A stretch of 8,758 nt of DNA from Armatimonadota bacterium (GTDB lineage Bacteria > Armatimonadota > Armatimonadia > Armatimonadales > Armatimonadaceae): positions 1-8,758 of the forward strand of contig JACMIS010000835.1 of the NCBI GenBank assembly GCA_014381035.1. The letters run 5' to 3'. Below the pieces are notes generated by a model. It was given only the letters and a program-made list of their open reading frames with translations, was not told the DNA's origin and searched no databases. Positions 1 to 6,298 of this stretch are shown here, one piece after another. The position numbers and the translations under genes are program-made. The first letter of the stretch is position 1, and each line of letters starts with the position of its first letter.

Positions 1-1
1 C

Positions 2-793
2 CCAACCTTCCGCATCCGTGTTGATGACGAAACTGGCCAGACTATTATCAGTGGTATGGGTGAGCTCCACCTTGAAATCATCGTGGACCGCATGAAGCGC
101 GAGTTCAAGGTCGAGGCGAACCAGGGTAAGCCGCAGGTTTCGTACCGCGAAACGATCAAGGCACCGGCGCGTGCCGAGGGTCGCTTCGCCAAGCAGACCG
201 GTGGTCGCGGTAAGTTCGGTCACTGCGTTCTGGAAATCGAGCCGCAAGAAGTCGGTGCCGGTTTCTTGTTCGAGAACAAGACCGTCGGTGGCTCGATCCC
301 TCGCGAGTACATCCCCGCGGTGGAAAAAGGCGTCATCGACGCGATGCAATCGGGCGTTCTCGCCGGGTTCAAGGTCGAGGACATCAAGGTCGCGGTGGTA
401 GACGGTTCGTACCACGAAGTCGACTCGGACGAAATCTCGTTCCGTGAAGCCGGTCGTATCGGGGTCCGCGCGGCGATGCAAAAAGCGTCTCCGATCATCA
501 AGGAACCGATCATGGCGGTGGAAGTGGTAACGCCGGAGCAGTACCTCGGTGACGTGATCGGTGACCTGAACCGACGCCGTGGATTGGTCGAAGGACAGGA
601 CGTCGGACCGGGCGGAACGCGCATCGTGAAAACGAAAGTGCCGCTGTCGGAGATGTTCGGCTACGTGACTACACTGCGCTCGATGACGCAGGGTCGTGCG
701 TCCTCGACGATGGAACCGTCGCACTACGAAGAGGTGCCGCGCAACATCGCGGAAGAGATTCAGGCGAAGAGCGGGCGCAAGCAAGCTTCGTAG
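2..793 (+). CDS. fusA: Elongation factor G, C-terminal part (5' end outside window)
   Basis: This is the C-terminal 263 residues of the GTPase EF-G, which drives tRNA and mRNA translocation on the ribosome and helps recycle ribosomes. The reading frame is open from base 2, so the gene starts before the window and the GTP-binding domain is not seen. The fragment opens with the family stretch [15 protein letters not shown] at the end of domain III, then domain IV ([15 protein letters not shown] and GSYHEVDS, which carries the tip histidine), then domain V ([27 protein letters not shown] and [14 protein letters not shown]). The ending, shortly after SHYEEVP, matches the usual EF-G length. No frameshift or missing block is seen. 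In many bacteria fusA sits in the str operon with rpsL, rpsG and tuf, but tuf does not follow here: a strong hairpin comes 17 bases after the stop, so fusA looks like the last gene of its unit. Confidence 0.97.
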   Translation, partial: PTFRIRVDDETGQTIISGMGELHLEIIVDRMKREFKVEANQGKPQVSYRETIKAPARAEGRFAKQTGGRGKFGHCVLEIEPQEVGAGFLFENKTVGGSIPREYIPAVEKGVIDAMQSGVLAGFKVEDIKVAVVDGSYHEVDSDEISFREAGRIGVRAAMQKASPIIKEPIMAVEVVTPEQYLGDVIGDLNRRRGLVEGQDVGPGGTRIVKTKVPLSEMFGYVTTLRSMTQGRASSTMEPSHYEEVPRNIAEEIQAKSGRKQAS

Positions 794-810
794 TCTGATA
801 TAGGCAGAGA

Positions 811-852
811 ATAGAAACCGGCGGAGTGGTTGCCCACTCCGCCGGTTTCTAT
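811..852 (+). terminator. Perfect 19-bp hairpin after fusA
   Basis: Bases 811-829 are the exact reverse complement of 834-852, with a TTGC loop. The stem is GC-rich in its upper half and lies 17 bases after the fusA stop codon. The downstream tract is ATTTGG rather than a U-run, so this is not a textbook intrinsic terminator. Position and stability still favour transcription termination or 3' end protection. The core ACCGGCGGAGTG reappears in the hairpin at 1561-1592. Confidence 0.75.
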
Positions 853-853
853 T

Positions 854-862
854 TGGTATACT
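854..862 (+). promoter_or_regulatory. Candidate extended -10 promoter for the Uma2 gene
   Basis: TATACT at 857-862 is preceded by TG at 854-855, giving an extended -10 element (TGGTATACT). No good -35 hexamer lies 16-18 bases upstream, because that space is the fusA hairpin. Transcription would begin near 869, only about 7 bases before the ATG at 876, so the mRNA would be almost leaderless, which fits the lack of a Shine-Dalgarno sequence. Confidence 0.45.
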
Positions 863-875
863 AAAACAGAAAACA

Positions 876-1526
876 ATGACGACATCTGTGTATCCTGCGT
901 TGCATGAGCGGAGCGTTCTCTTGCCGAACATCAGTTGGCAGACCTATGAGCGAATTCTTCGCGACAGCGAAGACACGAACACGCATCGTTTTTATTATGA
1001 CCGGGGGAAGTTAGAAATCGTCATGCCCTCGCAGACGCATGAGGAAGCCAAATCCGCGCTGAACTCGCTCGTCGAGCGGATCGCCGACGAATGGGGGTGG
1101 GATTTCCGCAACCTTGGTTCGACAACGTTCAAGAATGAGTCGTTGACACGCGGTTTTGAGCCAGACGCCTGCTTCTATATCCAGCGTTTGGCGGAAATCG
1201 CTGGAATAGAAACTCTCAATCCCGAAACGGACTCCGCCCCGGATCTGGTGATCGAAGTAGATATTACCAGCCCGTCACTGGAACGGCTGCCGCTTTATAG
1301 TAAGTTCGGTGTGCGTGAAGTCTGGCGTGCGGACGCGACTGGTATGGTCACGATCCATCGTTTCGACGAGCAAGGCGAGGCGACAGAGGAGACCGAAAGC
1401 ATCGTATTGCCCGGTTTGACGGCGCAGCAAATCGCTCTGTTCCTGACACAAAACAGATCACTCTCGCGTAAGAACTGGGTGAACGTGGTACGCGACTGGA
1501 CGCGACAACATTCGCCGCAGAAATAA
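876..1526 (+). CDS. Uma2-family (DUF820) PD-(D/E)XK endonuclease-like protein
   Basis: A 216-residue protein of the Uma2 (DUF820) family, which has a restriction-endonuclease-like fold and is often present in many copies in cyanobacteria and other environmental bacteria. Its cellular role is not established. Expected landmarks are in order: an N-terminal helix with SWQTYERIL (20-28), the HRFYYDRGKLEIVMPS strand block (37-52) followed by a helix with HEEAKSALN, the metal-binding GFEPDACFYI (93-102, with E95 and D97), and APDLVIEVDITSPSLERLPLY (121-141, with E127 and D129), then K143 and EVW at 148-150. These correspond to the PD-(D/E)XK site, so the enzyme looks intact. The start at 876 is the first ATG in frame. 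There is no Shine-Dalgarno sequence, but a -10 element ends 13 bases upstream. The gene stands alone between two hairpins with a shared core, and its downstream neighbour is convergent. It is a nuclease by fold; the substrate is unknown. Confidence 0.9.
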   Translation: MTTSVYPALHERSVLLPNISWQTYERILRDSEDTNTHRFYYDRGKLEIVMPSQTHEEAKSALNSLVERIADEWGWDFRNLGSTTFKNESLTRGFEPDACFYIQRLAEIAGIETLNPETDSAPDLVIEVDITSPSLERLPLYSKFGVREVWRADATGMVTIHRFDEQGEATEETESIVLPGLTAQQIALFLTQNRSLSRKNWVNVVRDWTRQHSPQK

Positions 1527-1560
1527 ACCGCCGTTTGGCATTACCCATCGGAACCACCGC

Positions 1561-1592
1561 GACCGGCGGAGTGTTTGGACCCTCCGCCGGTC
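1561..1592. terminator. Hairpin between convergent Uma2 and cupin genes
   Basis: Bases 1561-1571 pair perfectly with 1582-1592 (11 bp, GACCGGCGGAG with CTCCGCCGGTC) around a 10-base loop. It lies 35 bases after the Uma2 stop and 34 bases past the cupin stop on the other strand, so it could end transcripts from both sides. Neither strand has a long U-run after the stem. The 12-mer ACCGGCGGAGTG (1562-1573) also occurs at 817-828. Confidence 0.6.
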
Positions 1593-1625
1593 TCGTTGCT
1601 TCCGACGCGTTTCCCGCAATGCACT

Positions 1626-2078
1626 CTAATGGTGAGGCAACATTTCGATGCCGTACTCTGCGGCGAGTGCTGCCATCATCGCCGGTTCGACCGCCTCCCG
1701 GGAGGAGATACGCTGGGCGAAGGCGAACCCGAATGCTTCCATATTCGCACCCGGCGCGAAGAAGATCAGTAATCGCCCTCCCTCCGGGCTGATGCACTGC
1801 CATCCATGTGCGACGTCACGCGGCCCCAGAATTGTGTCGTCCGGTCCCGCTTCAAATGCCCGCTCACCGACCAGAAACTGAAAACGACCCTCCAGTATGT
1901 AGAACGCCTCGTCCTCGCGCCGGTGAATATGCGGGGGGACCCCTCCGCCCGCGTCTGCATGAACATGAGATAAAGAAAAACTACCGACGGTTTCTGTGGA
2001 TTGCGCTTTGACGTAAGCGCGATGGTTGCCCATCTCGACAAGGGGACCACCCCCCTTGGGAATGTAAGAATCTTTCAT
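1626..2078 (-). CDS. Single-domain cupin protein
   Basis: A 150-residue protein with one cupin beta-barrel. Cupin motif 1 is seen as GGGVPPHIHRREDEAFYILEG (44-64), giving the usual metal ligands H50, H52 and E57 in an H-x-H-x4-E pattern. Motif 2 is GPDDTILGPRDVAHGW (78-93), giving the fourth ligand H91. A complete 3-His/1-Glu site implies a bound divalent metal. Such proteins can be dioxygenases, isomerases or small-molecule sensors, and nothing visible decides between these. The C-terminal helices (about 125-145) are an extra beyond the barrel. The ATG lies 36 bases after the stop of the alpha/beta hydrolase on the same strand, so co-transcription is likely, although a weak GAAAG and a TATAGA element just upstream leave room for its own start. 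No Shine-Dalgarno of good strength is seen. Confidence 0.88.
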   Translation of the reverse strand: MKDSYIPKGGGPLVEMGNHRAYVKAQSTETVGSFSLSHVHADAGGGVPPHIHRREDEAFYILEGRFQFLVGERAFEAGPDDTILGPRDVAHGWQCISPEGGRLLIFFAPGANMEAFGFAFAQRISSREAVEPAMMAALAAEYGIEMLPHH

Positions 2079-2114
2079 TGTTAGTGTTACTTTCTATAGA
2101 ATTAAGCGAATATT

Positions 2115-2897
2115 TCATTGCCTTTTCAAGGCGACTGCAGTGAAACGATCTATCATCGCACTCACCTGTTCGGGAGTAGCAAGCATCTGGTTGTGACCCA
2201 TTCCTACCGTCCGTCCGACGATCAACTGGGGGCAGAGTGCCTGAAATTTCTTGAGGTCACTTAATCCGCTCCCGGCGTCAATATAAAGCGTGGGAACTCT
2301 GCAATTGCGAACCGCCTGTCCTGCGTCCCATCCCATCATGGCGTTGAAGATGTTGATATGGACGTGTTGCGGGATGAAATGGAGTTCCCTCATGGCGGCT
2401 TCCAGTAATGACTTATCGTCCGTGGGAAGGAAACTCGACCGCACGAATCCGCGCATCGCGTCCTTCCAGAAGGGACCGCATAATGCTTGTCCGAGCGGTT
2501 TCGTCGCCGCGCGAACCGGCTCCGGAATCAGAATCACTCCTTCCAGGGCGACAACCGCTCGGGGCAGACGCGGGCGGCACGCGGCGACTTCTAACGCAAT
2601 CGCTCCGCCCAGACTGTGTCCAACGATAAGCGGTTTGCGGACGCCAAGTTGACCGCACAGTTCGGTCACATCCTCCGCAAGATCGGGGATACTGTAGCCT
2701 CGCTGTGTCCTGTCACTCAGTCCATGCCCGCGCAAATCCATAGCGATGACGCGGTACCGTCTGTCGAGTCGCATTGCGAGTGGCAACATTCGCTCGTGAC
2801 GGTCCGCCCAACCATGCAAGAGAATCACTGTCTCTGCCCCCTGCCCTGTTTCCCGGTAGGCTATTCGGGCACCATCAGAATAGATAAATCGCACCAT
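2115..2897 (-). CDS. Alpha/beta hydrolase
   Basis: A 260-residue alpha/beta-fold hydrolase. The oxyanion-hole strand VILLHGW (24-30), the DLRGHGLSD block (54-62) and the nucleophile elbow GHSLGG (93-98, nucleophile S95) are all present. The acid is probably D207 in LYIDAGSG and the catalytic histidine H235 in GMGHNQML, so the Ser-Asp-His triad looks complete. A lid region rich in helices lies around 125-190. No signal peptide is seen, so it is probably cytoplasmic. The family includes esterases, haloperoxidase-like and C-C bond hydrolases, and the substrate cannot be read from sequence. It is the first gene of a probable two-gene unit with the cupin. The start is the first ATG in frame. It has only a weak AAAG upstream, with a possible -10 (TGTACT on the minus strand, 2913-2918) 15 bases before the ATG. 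Confidence 0.92.
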   Translation of the reverse strand: MVRFIYSDGARIAYRETGQGAETVILLHGWADRHERMLPLAMRLDRRYRVIAMDLRGHGLSDRTQRGYSIPDLAEDVTELCGQLGVRKPLIVGHSLGGAIALEVAACRPRLPRAVVALEGVILIPEPVRAATKPLGQALCGPFWKDAMRGFVRSSFLPTDDKSLLEAAMRELHFIPQHVHINIFNAMMGWDAGQAVRNCRVPTLYIDAGSGLSDLKKFQALCPQLIVGRTVGMGHNQMLATPEQVSAMIDRFTAVALKRQ

Positions 2898-2945
2898 GTT
2901 TAGTTTTCTTTCAGTACAAAGGTTTTTGAAACCAGTCGTTAAATT

Positions 2946-2961
2946 GTTCTGGCAACAGAAC
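2946..2961. promoter_or_regulatory. Inverted repeat GTTCTG-N4-CAGAAC
   Basis: A perfect 6-bp inverted repeat with a 4-base spacer lies about 50 bases upstream of the hydrolase ATG, in the region where its promoter should be. Its size is typical of a dimeric regulator site, but no regulator gene is seen nearby. A short hairpin of no function is the alternative. Confidence 0.35.
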
Positions 2962-2985
2962 GGTCTAACGGTTCATCCGACCGTT
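2959..2985. promoter_or_regulatory. AACGGT repeat cluster upstream of the hydrolase
   Basis: AACGGT occurs at 2959-2964 and again at 2967-2972 (8-base period), and its reverse complement ACCGTT lies at 2980-2985. Three copies of a hexamer within 27 bases, next to the inverted repeat at 2946-2961, suggest a composite operator for the divergent promoters of the hydrolase and the small downstream gene. This is pattern evidence only. Confidence 0.3.
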
Positions 2986-3008
2986 TCAGGATAGCAAGAA
3001 AACCGATG

Positions 3009-3050
3009 GTCGGACACCTGCTTTGGGGAGTAGTCGGACACTAACTTTGG
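3009..3050. repeat. Tandem 18-nt imperfect repeat
   Basis: GTCGGACACCTGCTTTGG at 3009-3026 is repeated as GTCGGACACTAACTTTGG at 3033-3050: 15 of 18 bases agree, with a 24-base period. Two turns of the helix apart, these could be binding sites on one face of the DNA. On the minus strand both read as a unit ending in GTGTCCGAC, which resembles the repeated transposase sites seen at the ends of some insertion sequences, but no transposase gene is present. Confidence 0.6.
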
Positions 3051-3113
3051 TCAGATACAATAGCTTTGGTAGCCATTACGAATTGATTGCACACACCATG
3101 GCAGGAGGAAACG

Positions 3114-3350
3114 ATGAACAGCGAGAGCGACAGGGGACCGAATGAACCAATGGAGTTCAAGATACTGGAGTACGAAGCCGACGGTTTCTTGAATAGCGCG
3201 TGGTTCCATGGTTCAGACCGGCTTGGCTCGGACAAGGAGCTGGAAGTCATTTTAAACAAACTCGGCGCGGAAGGCTGGGACATAATTCAGTTTTTAGATG
3301 CCACAAGTATCAAGGTGGCACGTATCGTTCTGCGGAGGAGGGCGCGTTGA
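3114..3350 (+). CDS. Small DUF4177-like protein
   Basis: A 78-residue protein starting MNSESDRGPNEPMEFKILEYE. The ATG at 3114 is chosen because AGGAGGA (3103-3109) sits a few bases upstream, the strongest ribosome binding site in this part of the window; a TTG further upstream in frame would read through it. The central block EFKILEYEAD followed by LEVILNKLGAEGWDIIQFLDAT and the terminal strand VARIVLRRRAR match the pattern of DUF4177 proteins (Y-K-V-x-E, LNxLGxEGWELV, xxxLKR), small alpha-beta proteins of unknown function. The first 12 residues are polar and probably disordered. A TACAAT element at 3056-3061 could be the -10 of its promoter, though no good -35 is seen. The next gene is convergent, with 20 bases between the stops. 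The gene stands alone, so context gives no role. Confidence 0.75.
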   Translation: MNSESDRGPNEPMEFKILEYEADGFLNSAWFHGSDRLGSDKELEVILNKLGAEGWDIIQFLDATSIKVARIVLRRRAR

Positions 3351-3370
3351 AAAATCCAGGAGGGTTTTGC

Positions 3371-4579
3371 TTAAGTAAGCGGGGCGTCGCCGCGCATGCC
3401 GCGTGCTTTCCGTGCCGCCGCCCGGACTTGCGGGGTGAACAGGTAGCTGAATCCTGCCTTCTCGATACGTAACACCAGGTCGTGCCGCTCCATATTCAGG
3501 TTTGCCGCCGCGCGATCCAGTTCCCAGTCCGCCGCCGCTAATTGTTGCAGAAAGAAGGCGCGTTTCGTTTGCGACGCGGAGAGACGGAACGATTTCGCGT
3601 AGAGCGTTTCGCCGGTGGCGGTGCGCGTGACGGCTTCGCCCAGATGATTCTCGCCGGACAGGTCTAAATCCGTCAGAAAACGCGACAGGCGAAACGGTCC
3701 CATTTCCCGCACGGTTTGCGTTCGCAATGGGCGGCTTTCCAAGAGCCCCGCCGCGAGTGTCTTGCCGTACTTGCTCCAGTCGGCGCGAAGCCCCGCCGCA
3801 AAGGTTCGCAGGTCCGCGACGGTTTGCACGGTGCTGGCATCCGGCACTGCGACGGCGTGGGCGACGGTGCCATACATCAGTGCGTACTGGGCGATGAGGT
3901 CACCATAAAAGTCCTGAAGGAGCGTTTCGTGCATCGCCCGGTAGTCGTCGGGGTGTGGCAGCAGAAAAACCGACGCCAGCGTGTCGGCGACGAATAACAG
4001 AACCCCGCACTGGTTTCGGGCGATCTCGAACACACGCAACGCTTCCGCGAGTCCATCAATCTCCGAACCCCAGGCGACCGATTCCGAGCGTGGTGAGAAA
4101 CCGGTGCGGCGTACCTGGTTGCTGTATTCCTCCCACGCGATTTCCGGTCCCCCGAAGTACAGCGCAAGAAAGCCCTCCATCGCCAGATGAAGCGGCAAAA
4201 GGCGCACCTGATTCTTGTCCTCGCGCTTCGCCATGCGTTCGAGAAGGCGTACCGACCGGAAGCCGAAATCCTGTCGTTTGCCGTCGGGCGAACGTTCCAT
4301 CTGCCCGCCCCACGCCGCGACCGGAGTGTCGTCCGTGTTGTAGCGAATCACCATTGCGTGCGGGATATAGGCATAGTAGGCGAGTTGTTCCGACACCGCA
4401 ACCTGCGACACCGGCTCGTCGTACCGGCGCAGGGCAAGGCGCAGATCGCCGGACACCCCGGTCGGTTCGCGCAGAAGCGGCACCAGTCGGATCGCGCCGC
4501 ATACCTGCGGCGCACCGATTTGGACGCCGTTCAGGTTGAACCCTGGCAATATTTGTCCCGCAAATGTGTCTTGTTTCAT
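3371..4579 (-). CDS. ARPP-2-like protein with C-terminal Fis-like HTH
   Basis: A 402-residue protein that I recognise as resembling the family annotated as ARPP-2 (named from its association with ADP-ribosylglycohydrolase and rhodanese-phosphatase genes); this is from memory and no search was run. No enzymatic function is known to me. Conserved-looking blocks are IRLVPLLREP (30-39), YYAYIPHAMVIRYN (68-81), KNQVRLLPLHLAMEGFLALY followed by FGGPEIAWEEYS (122-153), GLAEALRVFEIARNQCGVLLFVAD (176-199) and LPHPDDYRAMHETLLQDFYGDLI (207-229). The final part, FFLQQLAAADWELDRAAANLNMERHDLVLRIEKAGF (342-377), looks like a Fis-type helix-turn-helix, so DNA or RNA binding is plausible. The ATG lies 12 bases after the stop of the TROVE/vWA gene, so the two are almost certainly one operon, although no Shine-Dalgarno sequence is seen and translation may depend on the upstream gene. 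No signal peptide or membrane segment is seen. Confidence 0.75.
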   Translation of the reverse strand: MKQDTFAGQILPGFNLNGVQIGAPQVCGAIRLVPLLREPTGVSGDLRLALRRYDEPVSQVAVSEQLAYYAYIPHAMVIRYNTDDTPVAAWGGQMERSPDGKRQDFGFRSVRLLERMAKREDKNQVRLLPLHLAMEGFLALYFGGPEIAWEEYSNQVRRTGFSPRSESVAWGSEIDGLAEALRVFEIARNQCGVLLFVADTLASVFLLPHPDDYRAMHETLLQDFYGDLIAQYALMYGTVAHAVAVPDASTVQTVADLRTFAAGLRADWSKYGKTLAAGLLESRPLRTQTVREMGPFRLSRFLTDLDLSGENHLGEAVTRTATGETLYAKSFRLSASQTKRAFFLQQLAAADWELDRAAANLNMERHDLVLRIEKAGFSYLFTPQVRAAARKARGMRGDAPLT

Positions 4580-4591
4580 GTTATGATCTAT

Positions 4592-6040
4592 TCAACGTCC
4601 GTTCCCCCCGGTAAATGCCTCCGCCCGGTCACGTAAAAAATCGTCCAGTGCGGCGAACTCGTTCGTGCCGACGAACCGGGCGAACGCGAGCGGGACGGCG
4701 AGCGTTTCCGCGTCGCGCACGCCGAGTGCCGCGATGAGCGGCGAAAGCGGCCGGGGGGCATACTCGTCCGCCGCGAACACCGGGTTGGCGTGGACGAACG
4801 CCGTATGCGCGGCGGGGTCAAGCCGCTCCCGCCAGACGCGCACCAGAGCGTGAACCGCGCCGGGCGGATCGTTTTCGTAGCCATCCGACACGATCAAGAC
4901 CAGTACGGGGTGCGTTTCGAGTGCGTGAACCAGCGGTGTCGCGAGATCGGTCGCCCCACGTGCGACAACAAAAAGCGGGTTACCGCTCGCCGTACCGTTG
5001 CTCCAGAACGGTTTGTACCGTTCCGGTACCGCCTCGCGGAGCAGATAATGAACGCCGAGCGCGATGGCGAGCGGGCGGCGACGCTTTTCCTCCGACCCGG
5101 ACGCGCTATAACTGTCGTCCAGGACGGCGGCAATCGTGCCAGCCGGCGGCAACGCGAGCGGTGCCTGACGAAACGCGCGACGGGCGGCTCCGCGCAGAGC
5201 GGTTTCCAGTTCGTCCCGGCGCGTTTCGCGTTCCGTGAGCGATAGACCGAGTACGTACAGGGTGAGCCGGGTGAGTGGCATCCGCGCCAGATCAGTGACC
5301 AGCGCGACGCCCGCGTCCGCCGACGAACGCAGGAGCCGTTCCCGCTCGGTCTGCGTCATGTTGGGCGCGATACCGGTCAGAAAAGTGGCGCGGGAAATTC
5401 CGTGTTTCGCGGCAAGCCCTTCGGCGACCGTGTAGGGCAGGCGAAACACCGCTTCTTTGGCGTACCGCGCCTGACGGAACGTTTCGAAAAGCGGGGTCTG
5501 GAATCGCACTTTCGCGTGATCGCCCCACAAAAATGCGCCCATCTCGCCTGGCAATCGTAGATGCGCGTGCGTTGCCGCCGCCCGTACCTTGCTCCGATAC
5601 TTTACGGCATCGAAGGTGGCATCGGGACGCGCCGCCAGATAATCGCGCACTACGGCGCGGGCGCGGCGGTTGTTGATATTCGCCTTGCGGAGTGCGGCGA
5701 ACAGTTTGTAGGCGCGTTGCGGGGGGAGTGACCGGGTGGCGGCGCGAAGCAGGGCATTCTCCTCCCTACGAAACGCGGGCGTGGTTTCCTGCCCGGTCGC
5801 AAGCAATGTTTGCACGATGCGCGTTTTGGCGAAGTCATTAATACCGCACGCGAGCGTCCGCGCGTAAAACGTTCGGTAGTTGCCGCAAACATAGCGGTGC
5901 AGGAACGCCAGCGTGTCCTGGTGCAATGATTTCGCGTCTGCCGGGGCGTCGTAAAACTCGCGCTGTGCGGTCGCGGCGAAGCAGGCGTTGATAAACAACA
6001 GCAAGTCCTCTCGGGTAACGATTTCGCTTCGTGTCTCCAT
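4592..6040 (-). CDS. TROVE-like / von Willebrand A domain protein (Ro60-type layout)
   Basis: A 482-residue protein with the two-part layout of Ro60: a helical-repeat N-terminal half (about 10-290, TROVE-like, with helices such as RRARAVVRDYLA at 125-136) and a C-terminal von Willebrand A domain. The vWA domain keeps a full MIDAS metal site: D308-x-S310-x-S312 in VLDDSYSAS, T364 in GATDLATPL, and D386 in LIVSDGYEND. Ro60 proteins use the TROVE ring to bind Y RNAs and damaged or misfolded RNA, in RNA quality control and stress survival. Here the role is inferred from layout, and the TROVE part is divergent. Ro proteins are usually 500-540 residues, so this one is slightly short. The start at 6040 has GAAGG nine bases upstream. 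It is the first gene of an operon with the ARPP-2-like gene. A structured 94-nt segment lies 17 bases before its ATG. From memory, similar pairs occur in actinobacteria. Confidence 0.8.
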   Translation of the reverse strand: METRSEIVTREDLLLFINACFAATAQREFYDAPADAKSLHQDTLAFLHRYVCGNYRTFYARTLACGINDFAKTRIVQTLLATGQETTPAFRREENALLRAATRSLPPQRAYKLFAALRKANINNRRARAVVRDYLAARPDATFDAVKYRSKVRAAATHAHLRLPGEMGAFLWGDHAKVRFQTPLFETFRQARYAKEAVFRLPYTVAEGLAAKHGISRATFLTGIAPNMTQTERERLLRSSADAGVALVTDLARMPLTRLTLYVLGLSLTERETRRDELETALRGAARRAFRQAPLALPPAGTIAAVLDDSYSASGSEEKRRRPLAIALGVHYLLREAVPERYKPFWSNGTASGNPLFVVARGATDLATPLVHALETHPVLVLIVSDGYENDPPGAVHALVRVWRERLDPAAHTAFVHANPVFAADEYAPRPLSPLIAALGVRDAETLAVPLAFARFVGTNEFAALDDFLRDRAEAFTGGNGR

Positions 6041-6056
6041 ATAACGGTGCCTTCAA

Positions 6057-6150
6057 GCAAAAACCGTTCGGGAAATGGCGGCGCGATGTGGCTTGCTATC
6101 TCCATAAGAAAGTGCGGAAATCACACACAGGTCCCACGAACGGTTTTTGC
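6057..6150 (-). ncRNA. Candidate Y-like RNA or structured leader upstream of the TROVE/vWA gene
   Basis: The two ends of this 94-nt segment are exact reverse complements: GCAAAAACCGTTCG at 6057-6070 and CGAACGGTTTTTGC at 6137-6150. Read on the minus strand, the 14-bp terminal stem is followed by one bulged U (opposite base 6136) and four more pairs (GGGA with UUCC, one of them G-U). On the plus strand one of those four becomes an A-C mismatch, which mildly favours the minus strand. The interior of 66 nt has no strong fold by eye. Closed ends, a bulge in the terminal stem and a U-run near the 3' end are known features of Y RNAs, the partners of Ro proteins. The alternative is a leader element or attenuator of the operon. 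No transcription evidence is available. Confidence 0.4.
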
Positions 6151-6179
6151 CGGTTCACGGGCGATGCCGCGAACCGTGC
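6149..6179. other. GGTTC/GAACC hairpin next to the candidate RNA
   Basis: CGGTTC (6151-6156) pairs with GAACCG (6171-6176), then a one-by-one mismatch, then CGG (6158-6160) with CCG (6167-6169) around a six-base loop. A flanking GC pair (6149-6150 with 6178-6179) extends it past a bulged base and overlaps the edge of the 14-bp stem at 6057-6150, so the two could stack or compete. In a minus-strand transcript of the TROVE operon it would lie just 5' of the candidate RNA. Confidence 0.45.
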
Positions 6180-6188
6180 TTATCGTAT

Positions 6189-6200
6189 CGCTTCGAAGCG
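6189..6200. promoter_or_regulatory. 12-bp palindrome CGCTTCGAAGCG
   Basis: A perfect 12-base palindrome lies between the divergent TROVE operon and mgtE, about 150 bases upstream of the TROVE start and about 45 bases upstream of the candidate mgtE promoter. It could be a dimeric regulator site or a short hairpin. No known operator consensus is recognised. Confidence 0.3.
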
Positions 6201-6243
6201 CGGTGTTGCTAAACGCTGTCATGTCACGGGGTATCATTCGTCC

Positions 6244-6272
6244 TTGCACACGCTGCGCTCGTTTGGTACAAT
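6244..6272 (+). promoter_or_regulatory. Candidate promoter for mgtE
   Basis: TTGCAC at 6244-6249 is separated by 17 bases from TACAAT at 6267-6272, which is preceded by TG one base upstream (extended -10, TGGTACAAT). The same TGG-TA-x-A-x-T form appears at 854-862. Transcription would start near 6279, giving mgtE a leader of about 358 nt. Confidence 0.5.
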
Positions 6273-6298
6273 CGCACGTCGCTTTGTGCCACTATTTT

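Noticed and set aside
220..624. A 134-codon open frame antisense to fusA
   Set aside because: It lies entirely inside the highly conserved fusA coding region, so it is explained by codon bias.
1348..1803. A 151-codon minus-strand frame across the Uma2 and cupin 3' ends
   Set aside because: It overlaps two well-supported genes and the hairpin between them, and has no domain signature.
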